From positions 558,001-622,000 of the forward strand of contig CAVTVT010000003.1 of NCBI GenBank assembly GCA_963738315.1: DNA of 64,000 nucleotides, given 5' to 3'. This stretch comes from JAMQPK01 sp963738315 (GTDB taxonomy: Bacteria; Acidobacteriota; Vicinamibacteria; Vicinamibacterales; JAMQPK01). Below the pieces are notes generated by a model. It did no database searches and was not told the DNA's origin. It worked only from the letters and a program-made list of their open reading frames with translations. Position numbers and translations under genes: made by a program. Position 1 is the first letter of the stretch; each line of letters starts with the position of its first letter. Of this stretch, positions 8,308 through 18,054 are shown piece after piece.

Positions 8308-9087
8308 CTATTTGATCAGCACCCGCGATCCGCGCACCTTCTGCGTGCTCAGCGTGCTCAGGAACCGCGGGATGATCTCGTCCATCAGCTCGAAGTACGA
8401 GGACAGGGCAGGGGTGTTGTCGTTCTGGTTGTACAGACGCTCTTCGCGCATGCTCTCCGAGTGGATCTGCACGCCCGAGCGGCCGTCGATGAAGATGAAG
8501 GTCTCCTGCAGAATGAAGCCCTTGCGCTCCATGTACTCGCGGATCGGCTCCACGCGGCGCCGCCCGAGCGGATCGATCACTTCCTGTTCGCGCTGCACCA
8601 TGCCGGCCTGCGAGTGGGGCGTGAAGAGCACCGTGCCTGTGACGATGAGCGGGTTCTGATACTCTTCGCCGATCCGCTTCCAGTAATCGGCATCCGCGAA
8701 GATGTGCTCGTACGGTTCCAGATCCTTCTCCGACTTGAGCGCGGCCGCGTGCGGCGCTTCCTTCGATTCGGCGGCGGGCCCGGCGGCCTGTCCCTGGCCG
8801 GTCGTGGCCAGCGCCACATCCATCAGCGGCAGCACGTCGGCATCGAGCACGCGCAGGTTCGATTTCATCCGGAGCTGGCTGCGCAGCAGGCGCACGGTCT
8901 CGAGATTGCCGTCCACGTCCTCGGTGCCGCCCGACAGGAAGCCGGCGATGAACACGCGCTGGAACTGCGATACGTCGAGCTTGGCCGCGATCGGCGTCTC
9001 GATGGGAATCTCGTAGAAGCTGGCGCACCCGGCGGCGCCCAACGCGAGCGAAAGGCTAAGGATTCTGAGGCTGAGTCGTGCGGTCAT
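8308..9087 (-). CDS. Predicted lipoprotein of unknown function
   Basis: A protein of 259 residues starting at ATG 9087. The first 20 residues form a lipoprotein signal ending LGAAGC. The mature part has alternating strands and helices, a low-complexity Ala/Gly/Gln stretch in the middle, and segments such as NPLIVTGTVLF and ETFIFIDGRSG. This is compatible with a CsgG/TolB-like periplasmic alpha/beta fold, which is only an inference. Its start lies within the last 32 bases of the TPR gene, so the two are coupled and probably act together at the envelope. Confidence 0.75.
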   Translation of the reverse strand: MTARLSLRILSLSLALGAAGCASFYEIPIETPIAAKLDVSQFQRVFIAGFLSGGTEDVDGNLETVRLLRSQLRMKSNLRVLDADVLPLMDVALATTGQGQAAGPAAESKEAPHAAALKSEKDLEPYEHIFADADYWKRIGEEYQNPLIVTGTVLFTPHSQAGMVQREQEVIDPLGRRRVEPIREYMERKGFILQETFIFIDGRSGVQIHSESMREERLYNQNDNTPALSSYFELMDEIIPRFLSTLSTQKVRGSRVLIK

Positions 9088-9406
9088 GGATTTCCTTGAA
9101 CAACTCGAAGTTCTGGCGCACCATCGCGTTGTCCGGATCGAGCTTGAGCGCCTGCTCATAGGCGGCCCCCGCCTTCTCGAGCAGGCCTTCGTGCTCATAG
9201 GCGACCGCGAGGTTGTTGAACGCCGCCCCGTAGGTCGGGTCGATCTGCGTTGCTCGCTCCCACCGGTAGATCGCCTCTTTCCACAAACCCTTTTGCGCCA
9301 CGGAGATCCCGAACTCCACCTGGGCCCTGGCATCCGAGCGCGCATCGGCGTACGCCGGCACGGCGAGTGCTGCCAGAACTGCCAACGCCAGAAGAGGGCT
9401 ACGCAT
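9056..9406 (-). CDS. Exported TPR-repeat protein
   Basis: A 116-residue protein with a signal peptide (cleavage likely after AVPAYA). About two tetratricopeptide repeats follow: GLWKEAIYRWERATQIDPTY and the next, ending EQALKLDPDNAMV. TPR helices usually form protein-binding surfaces, here in the periplasm. It is the first gene of a two-gene unit with the following lipoprotein. TATAGT on the minus strand near 9420 could be a -10 element, but no good -35 is seen. Confidence 0.8.
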   Translation of the reverse strand: MRSPLLALAVLAALAVPAYADARSDARAQVEFGISVAQKGLWKEAIYRWERATQIDPTYGAAFNNLAVAYEHEGLLEKAGAAYEQALKLDPDNAMVRQNFELFKEIHDRTTQPQNP

Positions 9407-9508
9407 GGGGAGATCCCACTATACCTGATATGAAATCGGGCCGGGGCGGCTTTTTCGCCTTACAATATCGGTGAGGTCGGGCACCGGACCAGCACCGGGA
9501 GCCGTTCG

Positions 9509-10405
9509 ATGCCGCTCGACCCGATTTGCCGGATTCCCCTCAGCGATCCCCGCTACCCAGCTCTGCTCGCGGCCATACACGATCCCCCGCCCATCCTCTG
9601 GATCCGCGGCTGCCAGGCGCGCCTCTCTTCGGTGATGGTCGCCATCGTCGGCTCGCGCAGCGCCTCGCCGTACGGGCTGGAGGTTGCCTTCAGACTGGCC
9701 GCCGAGCTGGCGGGGCGCGGCGTCACCATCGTGAGCGGGCTGGCTCGCGGAATCGACTCGGCGGCGCACCGCGGCGCGCTCGAGGGAGGCGGCGGAACCG
9801 TGGCGGTGTTCGGGTGCGGAGTGGACGTGATCTATCCGCGCGAGCACGCGCGGCTGGCCGCGCAGATCTGCGAAGGGGGGACGCTCCTGACCGAGTTCCC
9901 GCCGGGGACGCCTCCGCGCGCGGGCCACTTTCCGCAGCGGAACCGGATCATCAGCGGCCTGTCGCGTGCGGTGGTCATCGTCGAAGCCGCGCAGAAGAGC
10001 GGCTCGCTCATCACGGCGCGAATGGCGCTGGATCAGGGACGGGATGTGCTCGCGGTTCCGGGCAACATCCTGAGCGGCCGGAACTCCGGCGCGCACGCGC
10101 TGCTGCGCGACGGGGCACGCCTGGTCGAGTCGGCCGAGGATGTGCTCGACGAGATTCGCATGGGTGCGGCCGTTCCCGGTGCCCCTGGATCCTCGCCGTG
10201 GCTTCCGGCGTCAGAAGATCCGATCCTCCACGGCATGATCCCCGGCGAGCCGTACGACCTCGATCAGCTCGCTGCGCTCTCCGGCATGAACCGCGTGGCG
10301 CTCCTTCCGCGTCTTCTCGAGCTGGAGATTGGCGGAGCCGTGCAGCGCGCCGATGGCGGACGATTCGTGCGCCTCCACGCGGCGATTCCGCTCGCCGGGT
10401 CCTGA
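9509..10405 (+). CDS. dprA: DNA-processing protein DprA
   Basis: DprA/Smf binds incoming single-stranded DNA and loads RecA during transformation. It has 298 residues. The Rossmann-like core has VAIVGSRSASPYG, VSGLARGIDSAAHRGAL, VFGCGVDVIYPREH and FPQRNRIISGLS, all standard. A winged-helix (DML1-like) domain ends the protein at about 235-290. It opens the dprA-topA-trmFO-xerC run. With the nearby ComF-like gene it hints at competence, though no uptake machinery is in the window. Confidence 0.95.
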   Translation: MPLDPICRIPLSDPRYPALLAAIHDPPPILWIRGCQARLSSVMVAIVGSRSASPYGLEVAFRLAAELAGRGVTIVSGLARGIDSAAHRGALEGGGGTVAVFGCGVDVIYPREHARLAAQICEGGTLLTEFPPGTPPRAGHFPQRNRIISGLSRAVVIVEAAQKSGSLITARMALDQGRDVLAVPGNILSGRNSGAHALLRDGARLVESAEDVLDEIRMGAAVPGAPGSSPWLPASEDPILHGMIPGEPYDLDQLAALSGMNRVALLPRLLELEIGGAVQRADGGRFVRLHAAIPLAGS

Positions 10406-10434
10406 ACGGGGTCGTGCTAAGGTATCTACAGCCT

Positions 10435-12885
10435 ATGGCCAAAGCGCTTGTCATCGTCGAATCGCCGGCGAAGGCAAAGACCATCAACAAGTATCTCGGG
10501 CGCGACTACAAGGTGATCGCGTCCATGGGGCACGTGCGCGACCTGCCGAAGAGCAAGCTCGGCGTCGACGTCGATGAAGGGTTTGCGCCCGCCTACGAGC
10601 CTCTTGCCACGCGCAAGAAGGTGCTCGCCGAGCTGAAGGCGGCGGCCAAGGACGCCAGCGACATCTACGTCGCCACGGACCCGGACCGCGAAGGCGAGGC
10701 GATCGGCTGGCACCTCGCCGAGGAGCTTGGAGGCAAGAAGAAGAAGATTCACCGGCTGATGTTCAACGAGATCACCAAGAAGGCCGTCCAGGAGGCGCTC
10801 AAGCATCCTGGCGCGATCGACCTCCGCATGGTCGATGCGCAGCAGGCGCGCCGGGTGCTCGATCGGCTGGTCGGCTACAAGATCAGCCCGATTCTCTGGG
10901 ACAAGGTGCGCCGGGGCCTGAGCGCGGGGCGTGTGCAGTCGGTGGCGCTCAAGCTCATCTGCGATCGCGAGAAGGAGATCGGGCGCTTCGTCCCGGATGA
11001 GTACTGGCTCCTCTTCGCCAGGCTCGCGGGCGCCCAGCCGCCCGAGTTCGAGGCGCGACTCCTCAAGAAAGGCGACGAGACGATCAAGGTGGCCAATGAG
11101 GCCGAGTCGCAGGCCGTTCTGCGCGACCTCGAGGGCGCGGCGTTCGTCGTCGCCTCGGTGGCCACCAAGGAACGCAAGCGCAACGCCGCTCCGCCGTTCA
11201 TCACGAGCAAGCTGCAGCAGACGGCGCGCTTCCCCGTGAAGCGCACGATGCAGATCGCGCAGCAGCTCTACGAAGGCATCGAGCTGCCCGGCCTCGGCAC
11301 CGAGGGACCGGTGGGCCTGATCACCTACATGCGCACCGACTCCACGCGCGTCTCCGAGGACGCGCTCACCGCCGTGCGCGAGCATATCGGGGCGGCCTTC
11401 GGCGCGGACTACGTGCCCGAGAAACCGAACTATTTCCGGGCGAAGGCCGACGCACAGGATGCGCACGAGGCGATTCGGCCGACGTCCATGGAGTACGACC
11501 CCGAGAAGGTGCGGCCGTACCTCACATCCGAGCAGTACTCGCTCTACCGCCTCATCTGGAACCGGTTCGTCGCCTCGCAGATGCCGCCGGCGACCTTCGA
11601 CGAGACGACCGTCGATATCGCGGCCGCCGGCTACACGTTCCGGGTGAAGGGGAGCGTCCCGAAGTTCCCGGGCTGGCTCGCCGCATACGGGAAGACGCCC
11701 GACGAGCTCGCCTCGCCGGTGGCCGATCGTCCCGCCGGCGCGGGCAGGGACGACGAAGACGAGACCGCGTCCGGGGTGCTGCCCCCGCTGGCCGAGGGGG
11801 ACCGTCTGGAGCTCCGCACGCTGCGGCCGGAGCAGAAGTTCACGCAGCCGCCGCCGCGGTTTACCGAAGCGACCCTCGTGAAGGAGCTCGAAGAGAACGG
11901 CATCGGCCGGCCGAGCACCTACGCCTCGATCATCGGCGTGCTCCAGGACCGCGAGTACACCAACAAGATTGAAGGGCGTTTCAAGCCGACCGCGCTCGGG
12001 ATGATCATCTCGGACCTGCTGACCAAGAGCTTCGACGACATCATCGACGTGGAATACACGCGAAGCCTCGAGGAGGACCTCGATCGCATCGAGCAGGGAA
12101 AGGCCGACTACAAAGGGACCCTGACCGCCTTCTACAAGAAGTTCAAGAAAGACCTGGCGAAGGCCGGCAAGGAGATGCAGAACCTCAAGGAAGGCATCAA
12201 GACCGAGGAGCTCTGCGACCGCTGCGGCAGCCCGATGCTGATCAAGGTGGGCAAGTTCGGGCCGTTCGTCGCCTGCAGCGGCTATCCGGACTGCACGAAC
12301 ACGCGCGAGCTCGAGAAGAGCGAGCCGGGCGAGACGGTGGAGGCCGAAGAGGAGACCTGCGAGAACTGCGGCAAGCCGATGGTGGTCAAGCGCGGGCGCT
12401 TCGGCCAGTTCCTGGCGTGCACCGGCTATCCGGACTGCAAGACGACGCGCAAGCTCATCACCTCGGGCGGCGCTTTGAAGGCGGCCAAGCCGGATCAGAT
12501 TCTCGACGAGAAGTGCCCGAAGTGCGGCTCGAATCTGGTGATCAAGCAGGGGCGGTTCGGCGAGTTCACCGCCTGCACCAAGTACCCCGAGTGCAAGTAC
12601 GTCAAGCTGAAGAGCACGGGCGTGAAGTGCCCGAACAACGACGGAGGGGAAATCGTCGAGCGCAAATCGCGGCGCGGCAAGGTCTTCTACGGCTGCAGCA
12701 ATTATCCCGATTGCGAGTTCACCCTCTGGAAGCGCCCGGTGGCCGAGGCGTGCCCGAGCTGCGGGACGCCGTTCCTGCTCGAGAAGATCACCAAGAAGGC
12801 CGGCCGCCAGCTGGTCTGCAGCAAAGACGATTGCGGCTATATCCGCGACGCGCCGCTCGAAGAGCCGGAGCCCGCCGCCGTCTGA
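10435..12885 (+). CDS. topA: DNA topoisomerase I
   Basis: Type IA topoisomerase that relaxes negative supercoils. It has 816 residues from ATG 10435. TOPRIM: Glu9 in VIVESPAKAKT and TDPDREGEA at 81-89. The catalytic tyrosine is Tyr298 in GLITYMRTDS. The C-terminal part holds five zinc-ribbon-like units, each with a CxxC pair or variant and a closing GYPDC-like pair; the fourth and fifth are degenerate (CPNNDGG start, CSKDDC end). The E. coli enzyme has three such motifs. The reading frame is intact over 2.4 kb, in contrast to several neighbours. Confidence 0.97.
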   Translation: MAKALVIVESPAKAKTINKYLGRDYKVIASMGHVRDLPKSKLGVDVDEGFAPAYEPLATRKKVLAELKAAAKDASDIYVATDPDREGEAIGWHLAEELGGKKKKIHRLMFNEITKKAVQEALKHPGAIDLRMVDAQQARRVLDRLVGYKISPILWDKVRRGLSAGRVQSVALKLICDREKEIGRFVPDEYWLLFARLAGAQPPEFEARLLKKGDETIKVANEAESQAVLRDLEGAAFVVASVATKERKRNAAPPFITSKLQQTARFPVKRTMQIAQQLYEGIELPGLGTEGPVGLITYMRTDSTRVSEDALTAVREHIGAAFGADYVPEKPNYFRAKADAQDAHEAIRPTSMEYDPEKVRPYLTSEQYSLYRLIWNRFVASQMPPATFDETTVDIAAAGYTFRVKGSVPKFPGWLAAYGKTPDELASPVADRPAGAGRDDEDETASGVLPPLAEGDRLELRTLRPEQKFTQPPPRFTEATLVKELEENGIGRPSTYASIIGVLQDREYTNKIEGRFKPTALGMIISDLLTKSFDDIIDVEYTRSLEEDLDRIEQGKADYKGTLTAFYKKFKKDLAKAGKEMQNLKEGIKTEELCDRCGSPMLIKVGKFGPFVACSGYPDCTNTRELEKSEPGETVEAEEETCENCGKPMVVKRGRFGQFLACTGYPDCKTTRKLITSGGALKAAKPDQILDEKCPKCGSNLVIKQGRFGEFTACTKYPECKYVKLKSTGVKCPNNDGGEIVERKSRRGKVFYGCSNYPDCEFTLWKRPVAEACPSCGTPFLLEKITKKAGRQLVCSKDDCGYIRDAPLEEPEPAAV

Positions 12886-12893
12886 GCCCCGAA

Positions 12894-14288
12894 ATGCTCC
12901 ACGTGATCGGCGGCGGACTCGCCGGCTGCGAAGCGGCGTGGCAGGCCGCGTCCCGCGGCGTCCCGGTGACCGTGCACGAGATGCGGCCGCTCCGGCCGAC
13001 GGCCGTCCACAGGACGGATCGGCTGGCGGAGCTCGTCTGCAGCAATTCCTTCCGCGCCGACAAGCTCGACAATGCCGTCGGTCTCCTCAAAGAGGAGATG
13101 CGGCGTCTGGATTCGCTGGTGATGCGGGCGGCCGACGCCTCGAGGGTGCCTGCCGGCGCGGCCCTCGCCGTCGACCGCGATCTCTTCGCCGGCATCGTCA
13201 CCCAGGCCATCGAGTCGCATCCGCTCATCACCGTGGCGCGCGACGAGATCCAGCAGATTCCCGAGTCGAGCCCGTCGGACCCCGTCATCATCGCCACCGG
13301 ACCGTTGACCTCCCAGTCGCTGTCGAGCGCCATCATCCGCATGGTCGGTTCGGAGCACCTCTACTTCTACGATGCGATCAGCCCCATCGTGCTGGCCGAG
13401 TCGATCGACGTGACGAAGGTGTTCAGGGCATCCCGGTGGGGGAGGCACGACAGAGGGGCAAGGGGTGAGGGGCAAGGGGTAAAGGCTGAGGGGCAAGGGG
13501 CGACCTGCGGGCTCGATGACGGAGCGGGCGACTACCTGAATTGCCCGCTCACCGCCGACGAGTACCGCGCGTTCCACGCCGCGTTGACGGGCGCCGAATC
13601 CGCTACGGTGCACGACTTCGATCGCGAGACCTTCTTCGAAGGCTGCCTGCCGATCGAGGTGATGGCCCACCGCGGCGAGGACACGCTCCGGTTCGGTCCC
13701 ATGAAACCGGTTGGCCTGAGCGATCCGAGAACAGGCCGGCAGCCGTATGCCGTCGTGCAGCTGCGGCAGGACAACCTGGCAGGCGATCACTACAGCCTCG
13801 TGGGGTTTCAAACGCAGCTGAAGTGGGGCGAGCAGGCGCGCGTGCTCAGGATGATCCCGGGGCTCGAGGGGGCGGAGTTCGTCCGCTTCGGCATGGTGCA
13901 CCGGAACACCTACATCAACGGCCCGCGCGTGCTGTTGCAGACCTGGCAGACAAGGATCAGCCCCTCGCTGTTCTTCGCGGGTCAGATCTCCGGCGTCGAG
14001 GGGTACGTCGAGTCGGCTGCCTCGGGGCTGCTGGCCGGCAGGAACGCGGCGGCGCTGATCGGGGGCGAGCAGCCGGCCGCGCCGCCGAGAACGACCGCGC
14101 TCGGCGCACTGGCGTACTACGTGTCGCATGCGGATCCCGCGCACTACCAGCCCACGAATATCACGTTCGGGATCATGGCGCCGCCGCCCGGCCGGATTCG
14201 CGACAAGGTCCAGCGCAAGCTCGCCGTCTCGGCGAGAGCCCTGCAGGATCTGGGGCGATGGATTGAGACCTCCACGATCGGCGTGTAA
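12894..14288 (+). CDS. trmFO: tRNA (uracil-54-C5) methyltransferase TrmFO
   Basis: A folate- and FAD-dependent enzyme that makes T54 in tRNA. It has 464 residues from ATG 12894. The FAD motif VIGGGLAGCEAA is at 4-15, and LVCSNSFRADK holds a catalytic cysteine (Cys49). DYLNCPL holds the second, then FFEGCLPIEVMA, FGPMKPVGL and EGYVESAASGLLAG. Between SRWGR and DYLNCPL there is an extra stretch of about 28 residues, much of it encoded by a G-rich tandem repeat, which typical homologues lack. The gene follows topA by 8 bases and precedes xerC by 6. Confidence 0.96.
   Translation: MLHVIGGGLAGCEAAWQAASRGVPVTVHEMRPLRPTAVHRTDRLAELVCSNSFRADKLDNAVGLLKEEMRRLDSLVMRAADASRVPAGAALAVDRDLFAGIVTQAIESHPLITVARDEIQQIPESSPSDPVIIATGPLTSQSLSSAIIRMVGSEHLYFYDAISPIVLAESIDVTKVFRASRWGRHDRGARGEGQGVKAEGQGATCGLDDGAGDYLNCPLTADEYRAFHAALTGAESATVHDFDRETFFEGCLPIEVMAHRGEDTLRFGPMKPVGLSDPRTGRQPYAVVQLRQDNLAGDHYSLVGFQTQLKWGEQARVLRMIPGLEGAEFVRFGMVHRNTYINGPRVLLQTWQTRISPSLFFAGQISGVEGYVESAASGLLAGRNAAALIGGEQPAAPPRTTALGALAYYVSHADPAHYQPTNITFGIMAPPPGRIRDKVQRKLAVSARALQDLGRWIETSTIGV
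13453..13500 (+). repeat. In-frame 14-base tandem repeat within trmFO
   Basis: Two tandem copies of GAGGGGCAAGGGGT (13453-13466, 13467-13480), a 7-base spacer, then a third copy lacking its last T (13488-13500). It is read through in frame as a Gly/Glu/Gln-rich segment just before the DYLNCPL cysteine motif. A related G-rich string (AGGGGTAAAGG) occurs on the minus strand at 52601-52611. Confidence 0.8.
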
Positions 14289-14294
14289 CGCGAC

Positions 14295-15245
14295 ATGAAG
14301 CAGGTTCTCAAGGAGTTCCTGAACCACCTCCGCCTCAATCGCAATGCCTCCCGTCACACGGTGCTGGCCTATTCCAGCGACCTCTCGCAGTTCCTACAGC
14401 ACGTCGCCGGCGCCAGCGGCCGGAAGGTGGACGATCTTCGACCGCGCGATATCACGCTTCCCATGGTCCGCGGCTTTCTGGCGCGGCTCCACGACAAGCG
14501 CCTCTCGGCCTCGACCTCCGCGCGAAAGCTGTCGGCGCTGCGCACGTTCATCCGTTATCTCAACCGGGAGTCGCTGCTCGACGACGACCCGGCGGCGCTC
14601 GTGGCGGCGCCCAAGACCCCTCAGACGATTCCGGCGCACCTGACCGTCGAGGAGATGAACCGGCTGCTGGAGACGCCGGACGGTTCGACGCCGCTAGGCC
14701 GCCGCGACCGGGGCATCCTGGAGCTGTTCTACGCGTCGGGCCTCCGGTTGAGCGAGCTCGTGGGACTGAATCTCGACAGCATCGATCTCTCGCGCCGGAT
14801 CGTCCGGGTGCTGGGGAAAGGGCGGAAGGAGCGCCTCGTTCCGTTCAACACGGCGACGGCGGAGGCGCTGAGGACGTATCTCAAGGACCGGATGACGGGA
14901 GCGGCGGGGATTCGCTCGCCGCTGTTTCTCAACTACCGCGGCGAGCGGCTGTCGGCGCGGAGCGTCGATCGGCTCGTGCGCCGCTACGTCGCCCGGTGTG
15001 GCGCGCGGTTCGGTATCAGCCCGCACGCGCTCCGGCACTCGTTCGCGACGCACCTGCTCTCCAACGGCGCCGATCTCCGGGCGATTCAGGAGCTGCTGGG
15101 GCACGCCCGGCTCAGCACCACCCAGCGGTACACGCACGTGAACACGGGACAGCTGATCGAGGTGTACCGGAAGGCGCATCCGCGCGGATCGATGAAGCGC
15201 GGACGGCGGGCCGACGCGGACCCGGAGGCGGGCCCGGGGCGCTGA
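14295..15245 (+). CDS. xerC: Tyrosine recombinase XerC
   Basis: Site-specific recombinase, probably resolving chromosome dimers at dif with XerD. It has 316 residues. The SAM-like N-terminal core-binding domain is at about 1-100. The catalytic set is Arg151 (ASGLRLSEL), Lys175 (GKGRKER), His244 and Arg247 (HALRHSFATHL), His270 (LGHA) and Tyr279 (QRYTHV), all present. The C-terminal tail is basic and unconserved. The position after topA-trmFO matches the housekeeping XerC/CodV locus of other bacteria and argues against a phage integrase. It converges on the NtrC-type gene with a 2-base gap. Confidence 0.93.
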   Translation: MKQVLKEFLNHLRLNRNASRHTVLAYSSDLSQFLQHVAGASGRKVDDLRPRDITLPMVRGFLARLHDKRLSASTSARKLSALRTFIRYLNRESLLDDDPAALVAAPKTPQTIPAHLTVEEMNRLLETPDGSTPLGRRDRGILELFYASGLRLSELVGLNLDSIDLSRRIVRVLGKGRKERLVPFNTATAEALRTYLKDRMTGAAGIRSPLFLNYRGERLSARSVDRLVRRYVARCGARFGISPHALRHSFATHLLSNGADLRAIQELLGHARLSTTQRYTHVNTGQLIEVYRKAHPRGSMKRGRRADADPEAGPGR

Positions 15246-15247
15246 GG

Positions 15248-16679
15248 CTAGCCGACCACGTCTGCCGGGGCGGGCACCGTCCCTGCGGGCATCGCCCGGC
15301 GCCCGCGCGGGAAGTCGATCTGCAGCGTCTTGATCTTGTAGTTCATCACGCGCGGGCTGATGCCCAGCAGCTCGGCGGCGTCCTTCTGGACCCAGTTCGA
15401 CATCTTCAGCGCCTCGATCAGGGCGCTCCGCTCGATCTCCTCGAGAGGGACGCCCGACGGCGGGATCTTGACCAGCGAGGTCAGCTCGCGCCCGCCGCTG
15501 CCGCTCGTCGTGGCCACCTCGCCGAGCCGCAGGTCCTCGGACGCGATGTTCTGCCCCTCGGTCATGAGGATCGCCCGCTCGATCGAGTTCTCCAGCTCGC
15601 GGATGTTGCCGGGCCAGTTGTAACGCATGAGCATCTTCTGCGCCTCGGGCTCGATTCCGTCGATCTTCTTCTTCAGCTCGCCGGCGAACTTCTTCGTGAA
15701 GAACATCGCGAGGGCCAGGATGTCCTCCTTGCGCTCCCGCAGCGGCGGCATCTCCACCGAGACGACGTTCAGGCGGTAGTAGAGATCTTCGCGGAACACG
15801 CCCTGGGCGACCATCTGGCGACAGATCGCGATTGGTCGCGGCGACCAGCCGCACGTCCACGCGCTGCGTGCGTGTGCCGCCGAGGCGCTCGAACTCGTGC
15901 TCCTGCAGCACGCGGAGGATCTTCGCCTGAATGGCCGGGCTCATGTCGCCGATCTCGTCGAGGAAGAGGCTGCCGCCGTCGGCCTGCTCGAAGCGGCCGA
16001 TGCGCTGCCGGTCGGCGCTGGTGAACGCGCCCTTCTCGTGCCCGAAGAGCTCCGACTCCAGCAGGGTCTCGGGCAGCGCGGCGCAGTTCACCTTGACGAA
16101 GTTGCGGGACGCCCGCAGGGAATTGTGATGGATGGCGCCCGCGATCAGCTCCTTGCCCGTCCCCGTCTCGCCGCGGATCAGCACCGTCGTGTTGCTCTTG
16201 GCCACCTTGCGCACGACGCCGAGCACCCGCTGGAGCGCGGGGCTGGTGCCGACGATCCGGTCGAAGTCGTAGATGTCGTTCTGGGTGTGCCGGAGGTAGT
16301 CGAGCTCGTGCCGCATGCGGCGCATCTCCAGCGCCTTCTCGATCTTGACCTCCATCTCCTCGACTTCGAACGGCTTCTGCACGTAGTCGAAGGCGCCGCT
16401 CTTCATCGCCTCGACCGCGGTGTGGACCGACCCGAAGGCCGTCATGAGGATCACCGCCGCGGACGGGTGCAGCGTCTTGGTCGTGCGCAGCACGTCCAGG
16501 CCGTCGCTCCCGCCCATCTTGAGGTCGCTCAAGACGACGTCGAAATGTCCTTCGTGGAGCCGCTCGATGGCCTGGTTGCCGTTCGGCGCTTCCTCGACTT
16601 CGTGGCCGGCGGCCGTCAGCGCCCGCGCGAGCCCGCGCCGCAGCGCGTCGTGATCATCCGCGATGAGAATGCGACCCAT
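15248..16679 (-). CDS. NtrC-family sigma-54 response regulator (one frameshift)
   Basis: A receiver-AAA+-Fis regulator of about 476 residues. Receiver: ILIADDHDALRRGLA with VVLSDLKMGGSDG (phospho-Asp) and a later Lys in VQKPF. AAA+ domain: Walker A RGETGTGKELIA, the sigma-54 contact loop as GAFTSA, Walker B LFLDEIGD, and FREDLYYRLNVVS. The C-terminal Fis-type helix-turn-helix (DAAELLGISPRVMNYKI) binds enhancer sites. One extra base near 15821 splits the AAA+ domain; the length fits one insertion. It overlaps the stop of its kinase as TGATG. Target promoters are unknown. Confidence 0.9.
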
Positions 16680-17937
16680 CAGTAGTCCTCGCCCTGTGTG
16701 TGCGCCGGCCCCGGCGTCTGCGCCGGCTCCGACTTCGCCGTGAACCAGTCGTCCACTCCGGAGATCGGCAGCGTGACGCGGAAGCGCGTGCCTCCGGGGC
16801 CGCCGAGGACGTCGATGCGTCCGTCGTGCGCGTCCACGACCTTGCGCACGATCGCGAGGCCGAGCCCCGACCCCTGCGGTTTGGTCGTGAAGAACGCGTT
16901 GAAGATCCGATCGGCGCAGCTCCTTCGGCACCCCCGGGCCGTCGTCGGCGACCTCGATCACGACGGTGCGCGTCACGCCGTGCGCGTCGCTCGCGTGCGG
17001 GTCGTCCTCCAGCAGGCCCTCGCGGGCCGTGATCTCGACCGTGCCCTCCCCGTTCAGCGCCTCGAAGGCGTTGATGACGAGGTTCGTGAAGAGCTGGCAG
17101 AGCTGGTGGTGATCGCCCTGGATCGGGGGCAGGCTGGCGTCCACGTCGACGCGCACGACCGTCCCGCGGCGCGGCACCTTGCTCTCGGCCAGCGTGATCG
17201 AGTCGGTGATCACGTCGCCCAGCGCCGTGTGCTCGACCTGCAGCCGGATCGGCCGCACGAACTCGAGCGCCTCGTGCACGATCCGGTTGGCCATCTTCGC
17301 TTCGTTGATGATGTCGGTGAGAATGGACTGCGCATCGGGCGAGCCGGCGACCTGCCGCTTGAGCACGCCGGCCATCACCTCGATGCCCGCCAGCGGGTTC
17401 TTGACCTCGTGCGCAATCGCCGCCGCCATCTCGCCGAGGGCCACCAGACGATCGCGGAGCCGCTCGCGCTCCTCGAGCTGTTCGACCTTCGTCAGGTCCT
17501 TGAAGAAGAGCGCCAGGCCCGTCGTTCGGCCGCGCTCGTCGCGTACGTGCGACAGCGTGTAGCCGATCACCTTGCCGCTCGAGCGCAGCCGCAGCTCGGC
17601 GCGGTTGGGGAGGTTGGTCATCTCGAATGCGCCATGGAGCACGCGCACGATGTCCGGGTGCTTCGAGAGCACCTCCGAGTACGGCCGTCCGATCACGCTG
17701 TGCTGCGCGCTCCAGCTGGAAGATCCGGAGCGCTTCGGCGTTCATCTCCACGATGGCGCCGTTGCAGGTCACCGCGAGCACGCCGTTGCGCATGCTCGCC
17801 ACCAGGTGGCGGAAGAACTCATCCGTGTCGCCCGGGCGAACGGACGAGGAGTGTCGGGGCGCAGGCCGCACGCGGCTGGACAGGGGCATCGGAAATTCGA
17901 ATAACGGCTGCGGGCGCACCTGCTGGAACTCGCTCAT
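16679..17937 (-). CDS. PAS sensor histidine kinase, NtrB-like (two frameshifts)
   Basis: A soluble two-component kinase of about 418 residues, without membrane segments. A PAS domain (about 40-150) precedes the H-box AIAHEVKNPLAGIEVMAG. The catalytic domain follows, with LVINAFEAL (N box), VADDGPGVP (G1) and GSGLGLAIVRK (G2). Three frames must be joined, by skipping one base near 17698 and one near 16916; the length (419 codons plus 2) agrees. It is co-transcribed with the NtrC-type regulator. The lack of a sensor outside the membrane suggests a cytoplasmic signal. Confidence 0.88.
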
Positions 17938-18054
17938 GAGCTCAGTCGCCGCAGGGCAAACGGTGTGCCTCTCAGTCGGACGTCTTGTCGGGTCTAAGTC
18001 CTTGATAGAACAGGGATAGAAGCCGAAATTCAGCGTCCGCCGATTACGTTATCG

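Noticed and set aside
14295..15245. Phage or island integrase
   Set aside because: The tyrosine recombinase sits in the conserved topA-trmFO-xerC order and no attachment repeats or phage genes are near.
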